From assembly GCA_003049465.1 (NCBI GenBank), contig PYSS01000012.1, positions 186,001 to 250,000 on the forward strand: a stretch of DNA of 64,000 nt, in the 5' to 3' direction. Every line of letters starts with the position of its first letter. Position 1 is the stretch's first letter. The position numbers were made by a program, and so were the translations under genes. Positions 46,966-60,097 of the stretch are shown one piece after another. The DNA is from Magnaporthiopsis rhizophila (taxonomy: Eukaryota > Ascomycota > Sordariomycetes > Magnaporthales > Magnaporthaceae). Under the pieces are notes generated by a model that was not told the origin of the DNA, searched no databases, and worked only from the letters and a program-made list of their open reading frames with translations.

Positions 46966-49900
46966 ATGGCTTCTAGGTGAGCAATGATATTCCTATCCAC
47001 ACCTGCCCTCCCAGTGATGAATATGCAAGATGCTAACTTTTGTTCTATAGACTTGACCGACTCGTCACGTGAGTTCTAAAGGACCTCCTGCTGCCTGGCT
47101 TGGGTCAGCGGCGGCACCCTGGCCTTGGTGATCTAACCGTTGTTTTACTTGCCAGAATCCTTGAGACCGGCAGCACCCGGCTGATCCGGGAGACTGCTGT
47201 CAACCAGCTTGCTGATTGGCAGAAGCTGCACCCAGAGGAGCTTTTTAATCTGCTGTCTAGAGTCGTCCCATATCTTCGCCACAAGGACTGGGAGACCCGA
47301 AGCACGGCGGCGAAGGCCTTGGGCAAGATCTTGGAGAATGCCCAAGCCTACGACCCCAACGAGGATGACGGAACTCTTCCGGCTGGCAAGGAGGACCAGC
47401 CCAATGAGAGTAATATCGTGAAAAAAGAGGAGAAGGACGTCGTACTCCCCTCGCAGCCGGGCCTTCTCCGCCTAGAGCACTTCCCCGTTGAGAACATCCT
47501 GAAGTATGGGAGGGAACTGGTACGGGGCGCCAATGTCGACTTTGCTTTGGCCGCTCTGGACCCCCAGGCCCGCCTCACGCACCTGAAGAAGACTCTGGAT
47601 GGCCGTCTGGGGCTACTTGGGCGCAGGGTGGAAGATGAAGAGGTGGCTGTGCCCACGGAGAATGCTCCAAGTCCAATGGCCGCCATGGAGTCGAGCGCTA
47701 ACGGCCTCGGGAAACATGACGCAAACGGCAGCTCCGCCACCAGCCAGTCGGCTGAGGCCGGCGGCTTGAGCGCCAGGCAACTCAACGTCTTGAAGAGGAA
47801 ACGCAAGCGCGAGGCCCAGAAGGCGGTCCAGGGCAAGACCGGATTTGGCGATCTGTCGCTGCGCCGCAGTACAACGACCGGCTCTGAGAGCTTCGTCGAC
47901 GAGACCCCCATAGCCGAAGGCGAGCCCAAGGCGAATGGCAAGATGAGCGACTACTTTAGCCTCGATCGCCCAGACGACGTGGATGAGGACACTAAGGTTG
48001 TCTCCCAGTTCAAGGGCCCTATCATTCCCATCAAGTCGGAGTTGGAGGCCGAGGATACCATGGAGGGCTCCGAGTGGCCGTTTGAGCGCCTGTGCGATTT
48101 CCTCAAGGTGGATATCTTCGATCCGCAGTGGGAGACGCGCCACGGCGCGGCTATGGGCCTCCGCGAGATAATACGTGTCCACGGCCGCGGTGCTGGTCGA
48201 CTGAGCGGCAAGACTCGCCAAGAGAACGACGAGCTGAATAGAGCTTGGCTCGACGATGCCGCCTGCCGGCTGTGCTGCGTGCTCATGCTTGACAGGTTCA
48301 CTGATTACAGCTCCGACACGTCAGTGGCGCCTATCCGCGAGACTGTCGGCCAGACGCTCGGGTCTGTCCTCTTCCACGTCCCTCCCGACTCGGTCCACGC
48401 CGTTTACAAGATCCTGCACCGCATGGTCATGCAGGACGACCTCCAGCTCGACCGCCACGTCTGGGCCATCTGCCACGGAGGCATGGTCGGCCTCAGGTAT
48501 GTTGTGGCTGTCCGTAAGGACCTGCTTCTCAAAGACGGCGACATGATCGACGGCGTTGCGCGCGCCGTCATGAAGGGGCTTGGCGACCAGGACGATGATG
48601 TGCGGGCCGTCAGTGCTGCTACTCTAATCCCGATGGCCAAGGAGTTTGTAACCATGAGGCCCGGCTCTCTGGACAACCTCATCTACATCGTGTGGGAAAG
48701 CCTGTCGAGTCTCGGCGACGATCTCAGCGCCTCGACGGGCAAGATCATGGACCTTCTTGCAATCCTCTGCAGCTTCCCCGAGGTTCTCAGCGCCATGAAA
48801 GCCTCGGCCCAACAGGATGAGGAGCGGTCCTTCACCCTCCTTGTGCCACGTCTCTACCCGTTCCTTCGTCACACCATCACATCCGTCCGTCTTGCCGTGC
48901 TGAAGGCCCTCATGACCTTCTCGAACCTCGGCGCCGAGACGTCCCACGGTTGGCTCAACGGAAGGATATTGAGGCTAATATTTCAAAACATCTTGGTCGA
49001 GCGAGACGTTGAAACCCTGAACAAGTCCATTGAGGTGTGGACGTCACTCGTCCGGTGCCTGGCCAAGGATCCTGCCGCTCTGGCCATGGAGTTTGGTGCT
49101 CACGTCGAAGCCCTGATGCAGCTAACCCTCCATCCGATCGGTGTCTCGCGCCAGCCGATTCCCATGGACGCGACTCTGTTCCTGAAGCCGTCTGGCGGAA
49201 CCTACACCATGCCCGGCCAGCCGGCTCCCCCAGCACGGAGGTCTAGTCCACCCGAGTCTGGAGAGAGGGCTACCAAGCGCCGGCGCAAGTCCACTAAGGT
49301 CGACGACGCTCCTGCCGCAACCCATACCCATGACGTTGACGGTGCAATGATGCAGGGAGACGTAGACCTGGTCGGCAACGATGTGCTCGTTCGGTCCAGG
49401 ATTTCCGCGGCTAAGGCTATGGGTCTGATCATGGCGCTGATCCCGGCCTCTTACCTGGGTCCTTTTGATGCGCTGATCAGCTCGGCCTTCTCATCGGCGT
49501 ACTCCACCACCCAGCTAACCGCCTGTATGGTGGTTGACGAGTATGCCAAGAACTGCGCGGACTGCAAGCAAGCCGCCAGGTTCGAGACGCCGCTGACGCA
49601 GATAATCCTGGCTGATCGGCCTTCGCACTACCGCGATCTCGTTAGTTACGTTCAGCGCGTGCGGTCTCAGTGCCAGCAGCTCATCGGCCTCTTCCGTGAC
49701 CACGGGAAGGTGGCTCCCAACAAGCTTCCCATGCTCGCAGTCGTCGTGCAGGGAGAGGCCGAAGCCGGTCCGGGTGCCTTCTCGGTTGCCAACGCCGAAA
49801 AGGTGATTGGCGACGACTTCGACAAGCTCAAGAGGGCCATGGCGCCAGGCCAGAGGCTTATTGCGGTGCCGCAGCTCACTGAAGCCCGGGAGCTGACCGC

Positions 49901-52811
49901 GACCGCCATCCAAGAGGCCAAGGCAGCCAAGGAAGCACGCGACGTCCGGATCAAGGCCGCGGCCGGCTGCGCCCTTGTGGCGCTGAAGGCTCTCCCCAAG
50001 AAGCCCAGCCCGTTGATCAAGTCCGTCATGGACTCGCTCAAGACAGACGAGAACCAGGAGCTGCAGTTCCGGTCATCCGGCACCATTGCAACACTGGTCC
50101 GGCTGTTCACGGAGAGCGGGCGCCGCGGGCCTGCCGACAAGGTGGTTTCGAACCTGGTCAAGTTCTCGTGCGTCGAGGTCGCCGAGACGCCCGAATTCCC
50201 CATTCACTCCGCCAAGACCAACGTGGTCTTGTCCATGCAGAAAGAGGAGGACCGGGTCGACCACGCCGATGCCGCTAAGTTCGCTCGCGAGGCAAAGGCC
50301 GCCCGGATCACGCGTCGCGGCGCTAAGGAGGCGCTCGAGATCCTCTCCAAGTCCTTTGGCCCCGACCTGCTCACTGTCGTACCCAGTCTCCGAGGCTTCA
50401 TGGAGGAGCCCCTCGTCAAGGCCTTCTCAGGAGAGCTCCCGGCCGATGCGAGAGATCCCGGGCAAACGTTCGGGCAGGAGATCGTGGATGCCATGTCGGT
50501 CATCCGGACCCTGTGCCCGACGCTGGATACGGCTCTGCGTCCCTTCGTCATGCAGATGGTACCCCTCGTGATCAAGGCACTGCATTCGGAGCTCTCTGTC
50601 TTCCGCTACATGGCTGCCAAGTGCATGGCCACCATATGCAGCGTCATCACCGTCGAGGGCATGACGGCCCTGGTCGAAAAGGTGCTGCCGTCCATTAGCA
50701 ATCCAGTGGATCTCCATTTCCGCCAGGGCGCCATCGAGGTCATCTACCACCTCATTGCTGTCATGGGCGATGCCATCCTGCCGTACGTCATCTTCCTCAT
50801 CGTGCCCGTTCTCGGGCGCATGAGCGACTCGGACAACGAAGTTCGCCTGATAGCCACAACGTCATTTGCCACCCTGGTCAAGCTGGTGCCGCTTGAGGCC
50901 GGCATTCCGGACCCACCAGGTCTTTCCGAGGAACTTCTCAAGGGCCGGGACCGCGAGCGAACTTTTATCTCGCAGCTGTTGGATCCCAAGAAGGTAGAGC
51001 CGTTCAACATCCCCGTCGCCATCAAGGCCGAGCTGCGCTCGTACCAGCAGGATGGCGTGAATTGGCTGCATTTCCTGAACAAGTACCATCTTCACGGTAT
51101 CCTCTGCGACGACATGGGTCTAGGAAAGACTCTGCAGACCATATGCATCGTCGCCAGCGATCACCATCAGCGCGCCGAGGAGTTTGCCAAGACTGGGGCG
51201 CCCGACGTGAGGAGACTGCCGTCCCTGATAGTGTGCCCGCCTACTCTCTCGGGACACTGGCTGCAAGAAATCAAGACGTACGCGCCGTTCCTCAGCGTGG
51301 TGGCCTACGTCGGACCCCCGGCGGAGAGGAAGCTTATCAGGGATCGGCTCGACAAGGCGGACATTGTCATCACATCATACGACGTCTGCAGGAACGACAT
51401 CGAGGTTATCGAAAAGTTCAACTGGAACTATGTCGTGCTCGACGAAGGGCATCTGATCAAGAACCCCAAGGCTAAGACGTCGATTGCGGTCAAGAAGCTT
51501 GCCAGCAACCACCGCTTGATCCTCACGGGCACGCCTATTCAGAACAATGTGCTCGAGCTGTGGTCGCTTTTCGATTTCCTGATGCCAGGTTTCCTCGGAG
51601 CCGAAAAGGTCTTCCTCGACCGGTTTGCCAAGCCCATTGCCGCCAGTCGCTTCAGCAAGGCGTCCTCGAAAGAGCAGGAAGCCGGCGCCCTCGCCATCGA
51701 GGCGCTCCACAAGCAGGTCCTGCCATTCCTGCTCCGGCGCCTGAAAGAGGAGGTGCTCAACGACCTTCCGCCCAAGATCCTGCAAAACTACTACTGCGAC
51801 CTCAGCGATCTGCAGAAAATGCTCTTTGAGGACTTCCAGAAGAGGGAGTCAAGCAAGATTGCTGAGCAGGCCGGACGCGAGGATAAAGAGGCTAAGCAAC
51901 ACATTTTCCAAGCGCTCCAGTACATGCGGAAGCTGTGCAACTCACCCGCCCTCGTCGTGAAGCCAGGGCACAGGCTGTACGAGAACACGCAGCGGATCCT
52001 CGCCAAGCAAGGCAGCAGCCTCGAGGACCATGTCCACGCGCCAAAGCTCGGCGCGCTGCGAGACCTGCTCGTCGATTGCGGAATCGGCGTGGAAGGCACC
52101 GACTCCAACGACCCGCTGTACCAGCCCATCAAGCCGCACAGGGCACTCATCTTCTGTCAGATGAAGGAGATGCTCGACATGGTCCAGAACACTGTCCTCA
52201 AGAAACTGCTACCCTCGGTCTCTTACCTTCGCCTCGATGGTTCGGTCGAGGCCAACAAGCGACAGGACATTGTGAACAAGTTCAACAGCGACCCCTCGTT
52301 CGATGTCCTGCTGCTCACGACCAGCGTTGGCGGTCTCGGCCTGAACCTGACAGGAGCCGACACGGTTATTTTCGTCGAGCATGACTGGAACCCGCAGAGG
52401 GATCTGCAGGCCATGGACCGTGCCCACCGAATCGGTCAGAAGAAGGTGGTGAATGTGTATCGGCTGATCACGCGGGCCACCCTGGAGGAGAAGATTCTGA
52501 GCCTGCAGCGATTCAAGATCGACGTTGCCTCGACGGTGGTAAACCAGCAGAACGCCGGATTGGCGACCATGGACACTGACCAGATCCTGGACCTATTCAA
52601 CCTTGGCGACTCGGGCCCCGGGCTGATAAGTGACAAGCCCGAGGGCAGCGGCTTGGACGGCAGGGAGGAGGACATGGTTGACGTCGAGACGGGCGACGTC
52701 AGGCAGCCGGGCAAGAAGGCACCTTGGCTCGAGGACTTGGGCGAACTATGGGACAACCGCCAGTACGAGGAGAGCTTCGACTTGGACGGCTTCCTAAAGA
52801 CGATGCAGTAA
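46966..52811 (+). CDS. MOT1: MOT1/BTAF1 TBP-removing SNF2-family ATPase
   Basis: Nuclear ATPase that strips TATA-binding protein from DNA and redistributes it among promoters. Three exons: 46966-46976 (11 nt), 47051-47068 (18 nt) and 47156-52811, giving 1894 aa. Splicing yields MASRLDRLVTILETGSTRLIRETAV, a good match to the start of the family. The N-terminal two-thirds is HEAT-repeat solenoid that grips TBP (for example NLLSRVVPYLRHKDWETRS and FERLCDFLKVDIFDPQWETRHGAAMGLREI). The C-terminal Snf2 motor has Walker A DDMGLGKT (about residue 1327), the DEGH box (about 1437), LTGTPIQNN, TTSVGGLGLNLTGAD and DRAHRIGQ. The large exon has no sign of further introns. The tiny first exons are easily missed, so automatic models may begin wrongly inside intron 2. 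Confidence 0.95.
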
Positions 52812-53845
52812 CCGTCAAGTGTAGCTGGCGCTGTTAAGCTCTCGCAAGGTACCATCGTCATTCCTATCTGCTGGGCCTCCGAGGCAGGCCAGCACAACAT
52901 CACTTATCACCGCCGACGAGGCTGTTGGATCACATATCAAACATGGACGACAATCGGCACCTAAAAAGTACCTGTGTCATGGTATTGTTATGGCCCAGGG
53001 GGCGAGAAGGATAGACACCCAACTCCTTTTTCCGGGTTGTCCCCTCGAATTTATTAGGGGGGGCTTTGTTTCGACTGTTGTTTAGTGTACAGTTTTACTC
53101 TCCAACCATTGCGGGAGTTTGGACCGGGGCGGGCGGGGTCTCTCGATACTTGACTGTTTCTTTCATCTTCTGCGTTCTTCCCTCTTCATATTTTTACCTA
53201 TGCGGGTGATGGTGAAAAAGACTTCAGTATCCTATTTTATCTCATTGCCTTCTCTACTCATTTTTTTCCCCGGCTCCGCTGGGTGCTAGATGATGACATA
53301 GTTAGGCTTGATGGGAGGACGGTTGCGCCCTGTTTACTGCTTGCGAGCGGGCGATGCATTGCTACCTGGCTCTAACTTCCTTAACACTTGCTTAATTGCC
53401 GATCCAGGTAGAGTTTAGGGTGTTAAAAGTAATCGGATTCCGAGGTCCCGATTTCAAGGGAGCCCTAGCTGATTATCCCTGCCGACACAAGTGTGAGCCG
53501 CGGGATGCATAGCATTGAAGCGCATGCACGCTTATAACCGCTCCTTCCAATGGACGATGCCTGCCCAAACAATCGCGCCATCTTGGATGCGAAGACCCCC
53601 GCTCTAACCCCGCCAAACAAAGCTCCGCACACTTGGGTGCGACGGCGCGGCTCAACCTTGTGCGGGAGCTGTCGTCGAGCTCGAGAACATTCTACAGCGC
53701 TCCCATGCCCACTCCACCAAATAAAATCACAAAGGCGCTTCATGGTTGATCTGGCGTGCAGAACCAACCTTGTCAAACCAACCCAGCTTCATGTTCCAGC
53801 GATCTACGGCTAGCTGCACAGCGAGAGACCAAGAAACCAGCAAAA
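52812..53845. other. spacer between MOT1 and CDC37
   Basis: About 1 kb holding the MOT1 3' end and CDC37 promoter. No further gene is seen; T-rich DNA at 53150-53280 could include the MOT1 3' end signals. Confidence 0.6.
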
Positions 53846-55499
53846 ATGCCTCTGGATTACAGTAAATGGGTATGCATGCACCTCTCAAACAAACTGCCCA
53901 CCGCGGCCTCGTTTGCCCAACTGACAACTGTATCTCACTTTCTGACAGGACGCGCTGGAGCTCAGCGATGACTCGGACATCGAGGTGCACCCCAACGTCG
54001 ACAAGCGGTCCTTCATCCGCGCCAAACAGAACCAGATCCACATGGAGAGGGCGAGGCGCAAGAACGAGATCGAGACGCTCAAGTACGAGCGCATTGTCAA
54101 TGATGGCCTCATGAAGCGCATCAGCGCCCTGCTTGCATCGCTCCATTCCCACGCCGCCGACGCGCAGTCGCGCAACCCGGCCGAGGTCGCCTTCCAGGCC
54201 GTCATGGAGAGCGCCGGGGGTCTGCGGGCCGAGGACGACAGGCCGCCGCCCCGCCCGGCTGGCGTGCACTCCGAGCCCAACGAGGAGCTTCCGACCTACA
54301 CCAAGATGATGGCCACGCTCCTGGACCAGGTCAACAAGACCATGGAGGAGCGCAAGATCACGCAGGAGGAGAGGTACGGCGCCATGACCGCCGAGATCGA
54401 GGAGCACCTGTCCAAGGTCAAGGGTCTGCAGGCCGACCTAGAGAAGAGGCTCGCCGAGCTGGAGAAGGAGGAGAAGAGCAAGATCACGAGCGAGAGCATC
54501 CACACGGGCTTCGACAGCTCCCACGTCAACAAGTCGTCGTCGTCCGCCGCCGCAGGATCATCATCGTCGACGGGCACCAAGCTGGAGCTGCTGAACCCCA
54601 ACTTCGACGCCTCGGCTGGCGGTGCCTTGGCGGCCAAGAGCGCGGCCGCTGCCGACGACGATGAGGAGCTCGACGCGTCCCCGGCAGGACAAGAGTTCGC
54701 CGCCATCAAGCCGGGCGAGTACAAGAAGAGCATGGAGTTCATATCGGCGCACCCGGAGGTGCTAACGGAGCGGGAGACGGACGCGCTGCTGGTCATGGCG
54801 TTTGACGCGCAGCTGTCCGGGCGCGAGGACGAGGCGTGGCGGTGCGTGCACCAGGCACTGCTGCTGCAGTACTGCCGGGCGCTGGGCCGGGACGGCGTGC
54901 AGCTCTTCTTCAAGCGCATCACCACCGCGAACCACCAGGCACAAGAGGTGTTCTTGAAGGATGTGCGGGAAACCTACGGCAAGATCAAGGTCCGGACGGC
55001 CGAGATCAACAAGCAGCGGGCGGCCGAGAAGGCAGAGGGTGGCGGCGTCGGCGTGGAGCAGATCCAGCTGCATGCCGTCGAACCCGGCACGAAGCTCAGC
55101 TTCCGGGTCCCCGACAAGGACAGCCAAGACCCGCAGGAGCAGGCGGCGTGGGCCATCTTCGAATCATTCACGCCCGAGATGAAGAAGGCGATAAAGAGCG
55201 GCAACCTCGACGAAGTCAACAAGGTGCTCGGGGAGCTGAACGTGGCCGAGGCGGAGGAGCTGGTTGGCAAGTTCAATGAGGTATGGCTTGAGCCCTCCAG
55301 AGTCCTGTCGTCTCGGACATCTTTCTGCAAGCTTGGCCCCACAGCGGCGCAGGCATGAACACTTGGCTAACCCTTAATTCTACAGGCTGGTATACTGAAC
55401 CTCGAAGAAGGGGTCATCGACACCACGACCGAGGAAGGCAAGGCCGAATTCGAGAAGAGGAAAGAGATGGGATCCAAGTTTGCGGATGATCCCGAGTGA
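53846..55499 (+). CDS. CDC37: CDC37 Hsp90 co-chaperone
   Basis: Cytosolic co-chaperone that delivers protein kinases to Hsp90. Three exons: 53846-53869, 53949-55280 and 55386-55499, giving 489 aa. The hallmark N-terminus is complete once intron 1 is removed: MPLDYSKW joined to DALELSDDSDIEVHPNVDKRSF, including the HPN motif and the SDDSD site where S14 and S17 match the CK2 phosphorylation sites of the family. A coiled coil follows (ERARRKNEIETLKYE). The Hsp90-binding middle domain includes the segment near SMEFISAHPEVLTERETDAL. The C-terminal exon encodes AGILNLEEGVIDTTTEEGK and ends DDPE. Intron 1 falls right after the SKW codons. Reading past exon 2 would replace the natural end by about 25 unrelated residues, so the third exon is preferred. 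Confidence 0.95.
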
Positions 55500-57382
55500 T
55501 GAAGTAGAGTACTGCCCAAGTCTGGGTGACTCCTCGCTGAGGAGGTGGACATGTTTACAATGCGGCACGCTTATTTTGTTTCGCTGCGTATCCCGATAAT
55601 CTGACACGATGTCGTCATTATCAAATTGAAGGGCTCTGGCTAAAAACTCCCTAGCCGCTGAGCATAGCTTTTTGTTTTCCCCCGCTATGGAGCAGTCTTT
55701 TGAATAACCCTGGCGGTCGCCTTGACAAACATGCAAACCGTGAGCTGTCATACGCCACAACAAGTAAACTTTCATCAGGTTCCATATCCCCACAGCCCCT
55801 TGAACCTTTTAAGGCAGCGGTGTCGTGTCGACCCCGGCGAGCGGCAGAGGCCGTTTCGAGACCACGTTCGCCCGCCGGCTCATCAACCACGTCGGCGTCG
55901 TATTGCACACAGTAGATATTGGATTTGCCCGCGGTGGCATATAACGCCCCCGAAACGACGTGCGGGATCGCCGTATCCACTTATCCCTTCCATTCCCCCA
56001 GGCGCGCCAGTGGCACGGGTGGACCGTAGCATCGGCCGCGGGAGGTTTTACAGTAATGTGAAACCCCGATCGCCTTCCTCCCGTCATTAAGCCGATGGCA
56101 AAAAAAATGTTCGCATGAGGTACGCGGCGCCCGGAAGGTTTCGGCCGATGTCTGTATGTCTTTTATTCGGAGAGTTTAATTTATGCGGGGTGGTTGTCGT
56201 TGACGCCCACTGCCCCGAGCATAGCATAGGTAGGTGCTCGCTCTAATACACAAATCAAGACATGCAGGATTCGGGAGAAGTTAAGCGCCCAAGCCACACT
56301 CAGCTTTCTGGCCATCGTCAGCCCGCCCCGTGCGGCTGCAGGTCTGGTCTGGTCTGGTGGTGTTGTTCGCGTTCAGCTGAGAGCACAAGAGAGGGAGGCT
56401 GATAAAATTCCCCGTGCCGCTTGCTATTTTTGCACGAACGCCTGACTTGCAGCGGAGTGGGTCCCTTGACATAGGTGCTGATGTTGAGTTTTTTTCACGC
56501 CGCTTTCCCTTCCCACCCAGCACACGCTTTTTTGCAGCGCATGCCCTCACATAGTCGGGATCTCGTTTCATTTGTGTGTTCTTGGTAAGGCGTACCGAGA
56601 AACAGCTGGGGCGCTGACCCGAGACAGGAATCAGGGGTCTGCTGTGGTGCCAAAACGGTCAATGAGTTGCCCCAGGTGCCGCCAGCCCGACAGCCGGGTC
56701 CAGGCCCACCACCTACCCTAGGTTCCATCGTTGGCCCATCAGCCGGGCGCACTTGGCAGGCTCAGCACGGCCGCACCGGTGATGCGTCGCGCGAGGCGCA
56801 GCAAGTCGCTTAGGTGGGCCGGCTCTAGCCCCCGAGCGGATCCTCTCTGCCGACCCCCGACGCAGTGGGATGCAACCCTCCAAGCCGCCTCTGGCACCCC
56901 TGAAAGTTTAAGGGCTGTCATGTTTGAGGTTCCGCCTCTCCTCCATGCCCTTTGTTGCTTGGCCTTGGCTATGTGTTTTTGGTTTTCCTCATTTTTATCC
57001 TTTTGCGTTTTCTTTTCATTGTTTTGTCTCTCATCTAAAACTTTCCCCAACATTCTCCCCCGTCTGGTCTTCTTTCATTCCTCCGTTGGACCGCCACAAA
57101 GTCTGGAACTTGGCCGGATTTTAATCACCCTGTCCCCTTTTGCTCCCTGCTTGCCTGGGTGCACACAGGCCTTCCTTGTGGTTGAAGAAGCCCTCTCCCG
57201 GACAGGTTTTCCCGCTGAGCCGTTTGACCATCCCATCGAATCTTTTTCTTCTCCTTTACGTCCATTGCTGTCGGAAAGGAAAACAGAGCACGACAGGAGG
57301 GACAATAATTCAGCCCGTGCCTCGAGTAGCGCGGTCGTCGGTAATCAAGAAGAAGGCAGGCAGTGAGAAAGGGCAAATCGCG
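55500..57382. other. spacer between CDC37 and the PLC-like gene
   Basis: About 1.9 kb without a recognised gene. The last 450 bp is T/C-rich (for example 56960-57070), consistent with a promoter and leader for the secreted protein gene. A GTCTG repeat lies near 56341-56358. Confidence 0.6.
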
Positions 57383-58468
57383 ATGATGTATTCATCACTG
57401 TGGTCATCCCTGGTGACAGCCCTGGCCTTCTCGGCGGCGGCCCTGGCGAGTCCGTCGGGAATACGGCCCAGACAATCAGCCTGCAACAACTCGCCAGACC
57501 TCTGCAGCCGGCCCTACAACACCGTCACCCACATGGGCGGCCACGACAGCTCATTCCTGAGAGACGCCTCGACAGGGAACTCGCTGGCGGGTAATCAGTT
57601 CTTTAATGCCACCATCGCCCTCTCGGCCGGGCTCAGGCTGCTCCAGGCGCAGGTCCACGTGGAGAATGGTACCCTGAGGCTCTGCCATACCGCCTGCTCG
57701 CTCCTCGATGCTGGGCCGCTGTCGGATTGGTTGGCTGCTATCAGATTCTGGATGGATGGCCACCCGAACGAGGTGGTGACGCTGCTGCTTGTCAACTCGG
57801 ACAACGCGGATGCTGCTACCTTTGGGGCCGCCTACGAAAGCTCGGGTATCTCCAAATATGGGTTCGCCCAATCCTCAGGCTCGGCAACGGGCAACTGGCC
57901 AACGCTGCAGTCCATGATCAGCGCCAACACCCGCCTCGTCTCCTTCATCGCCTCCATCACACCAAACCCGGCGTTTCCGTACTTGCTGAGCGAGTTCACC
58001 TACGTGTTCGAAACCGAGTTCCTCGTCACTGCGTCCTCGGGCTTCAACTGCAGCCTCAGCCGGCCGTCGTCGGCCGGCACGGCCGCTTCGGCAATCTCGC
58101 GCAACATGATGCCGCTCATGAACCACTTCAAGTACGCCAGCCTCTCGTCTGCGATCCAGATCCCCGCCGTCAGCGACATCGACATCACCAACTCGCCCGA
58201 CACCACGAAGGTCGGCGCCCTGGGGCTCCACGCGGCCACCTGTAGGAAAGAGTGGGGGATCCGTCCGACCTTTGTGCTCGTCGACTTTTGGGACAAGGGT
58301 CCCGCCATCGACACGGCCGACGCCATGAACGGGATCGACGCGACGGGCCGGAAGTCGGTGTCTGCCGGCGCCAATGGCAAGAGCGAGGGTAGCCTGTCCA
58401 AGACGCGCCTTGGCATGGGAACCGGCGCCCTCGTTGCCTTCATGGCGGCCGCGGTGCTGATGTTCTAG
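57383..58468 (+). CDS. secreted PI-PLC X-domain-like protein with GPI-type tail
   Basis: Intronless, 361 aa. The start is the first of two adjacent ATGs (MMYSS) leading into a clear signal peptide (cleavage likely after ALAS, about residue 23). The body matches the fungal PLC-like phosphodiesterase family (TIM-barrel): the YNTVTHMGGHDSSF block with H54 and the RLCHTAC segment with H102 are candidate catalytic histidines, and HPNEVVTLLLVNSDN is a typical core strand. Cysteines and several N-glycosylation sites (NAT, NGT, NCS) fit a cell-surface protein. The end (SEGSLSKTRLG then a hydrophobic stretch) resembles a GPI-attachment signal. Substrate is unknown; many fungal members have not been shown to cleave phosphoinositides. 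Calling it a phosphatidylinositol phospholipase is therefore inference. Confidence 0.88.
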   Translation: MMYSSLWSSLVTALAFSAAALASPSGIRPRQSACNNSPDLCSRPYNTVTHMGGHDSSFLRDASTGNSLAGNQFFNATIALSAGLRLLQAQVHVENGTLRLCHTACSLLDAGPLSDWLAAIRFWMDGHPNEVVTLLLVNSDNADAATFGAAYESSGISKYGFAQSSGSATGNWPTLQSMISANTRLVSFIASITPNPAFPYLLSEFTYVFETEFLVTASSGFNCSLSRPSSAGTAASAISRNMMPLMNHFKYASLSSAIQIPAVSDIDITNSPDTTKVGALGLHAATCRKEWGIRPTFVLVDFWDKGPAIDTADAMNGIDATGRKSVSAGANGKSEGSLSKTRLGMGTGALVAFMAAAVLMF

Positions 58469-60097
58469 GCAGGAGAATGTTTTTTCCAGGATGGCACATC
58501 AGCAGCCTACCTGGGTGCATATACTCCTCGACCAGGCCAAGAGACTCGACTCAAACGAGTGTTGGTGCAAATAACAGACCTACAGGGGATATCCTCTTCC
58601 TACGTCACCTTGGCTTTCCCCCCAACCCTTGCTAATTATTCTGTTCCTTTTTAATCCTCCTCTTCCCATGCAATTTCTTCCTTCCTAGGCAAACTCACAT
58701 AGCGATGGCGTTCGTTTAAACTTGGCTACGACACCTTGGAGAGCTTTCTATTCTGCGATCTCTATTGAATACAGCGCTTCGGTATTCTTGACAAATGATC
58801 CAGAACCGAATGTCGTTAGATGTAGCATACTAAAAAAGCTGCGAGACGGGTACATCCCCCTATCATAGACCCGGGCAAATCATAGTGTTCAGATGGCTCT
58901 CTGGCCAGAGTTGATTTCTCCCTCTCGTCCGTCTGCCTTTTTTTTTTTTTGTCTCATCCTGTCCAAGTACTGCTATCATTATTGCCACCTGTTCATCCTT
59001 CATGTCAGTGCTTAACTGCTCTCCTCTGGTTTACATATCTTCTATTCCCCCAATCATTTCATATTCGTCAAGTAACTCTTCGTCGCTTCTACGCGTTCCT
59101 TCGAAGCGTGTCTCTTCATCACCCTCCCAGGCTGAGATGGTCGACCAAGGAACACGCACGATATTCACACAGCCCATCCATATTTCAACAGGCGCTGTCC
59201 AGTTACGCCTGCATGAAACTGGATCCACCACACTCCTCACTCGAGCCTTCCTCGAGCCAGACTACTATCTGGCCGCGGGGTCAAGCTCCCTCCTCCATCG
59301 AACCTTCCTTCTTTACGAAATACCTGCCTCTAGACTGCAGGTGACTCCACCCGCAGGAGATAATATGATGTAGATAAGTGGTTCCTGCTCCCCGCGCCCC
59401 CAGGCAGGCACAGTGCGCTTTGGTCGTGGCGTCTGAGGCTATTCACACCCAGCAAAGGTGGCGGCTCAGGTGTCCAACTCATCCACCCAGCCCCAGGCCC
59501 GTCCACCTTATCATACCGAGCTCCCAGTCACTCCACATCACTGATCATTGTCTGTTGGCCACGCAGAAGGACGACTCCACCCAACCTGATCTAGGTCTGC
59601 CAATACCCACCCATCCAGATATGTCTAGACTGGAGATCCCCCGCTTCTCTTCACGCAGCGATCCTTCCACCACGCGCGTAAAACACAACTGGCCGACACT
59701 ATTTTTCGACCGAAGCGTCAATGCGCTGCAGGCTGTAGTCGGCAGCCTCTATCTGCCGGAATCCGCAAGGTTTGTGCCGCCGCTTTTCTCTTCTAGCCCT
59801 CGCCCTCAACCTCAGCCCTGCCCGGAGACGGCTTCACCTCCACCCGTCCAAGCTCAGGGCATCAGACCTCTTACTCCATCTCTCGGTGGATCAGTTGACA
59901 CTGCCTTTGGGATGGCTCCTATCGCTCAGGCATTTCAACTGTAGCCTCCCTAGGCCAGATGTATATACATTAGCGCCTGCGATTCAATCCGCCGAGGACC
60001 GCATTGCCGCTCTTGCAGCTAACTGATACTTTTTTTTTGTTCTACCAAGTTGAATTCTCTCGCACCTCCCGATGACATAACTGTAGGAACCGGCACC
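58469..60097. other. spacer before the 2EXR gene, possibly with upstream exon(s)
   Basis: No firm gene. A 107-codon frame at 59621-59944 (MSRLEIPRFSSRSD start) looks better than chance but matches nothing I know. A branch-like CTAAC, a T tract and an AG at 60049 look like the end of an intron, so part of 59621-59960 may be an upstream exon of the next gene. Confidence 0.45.
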
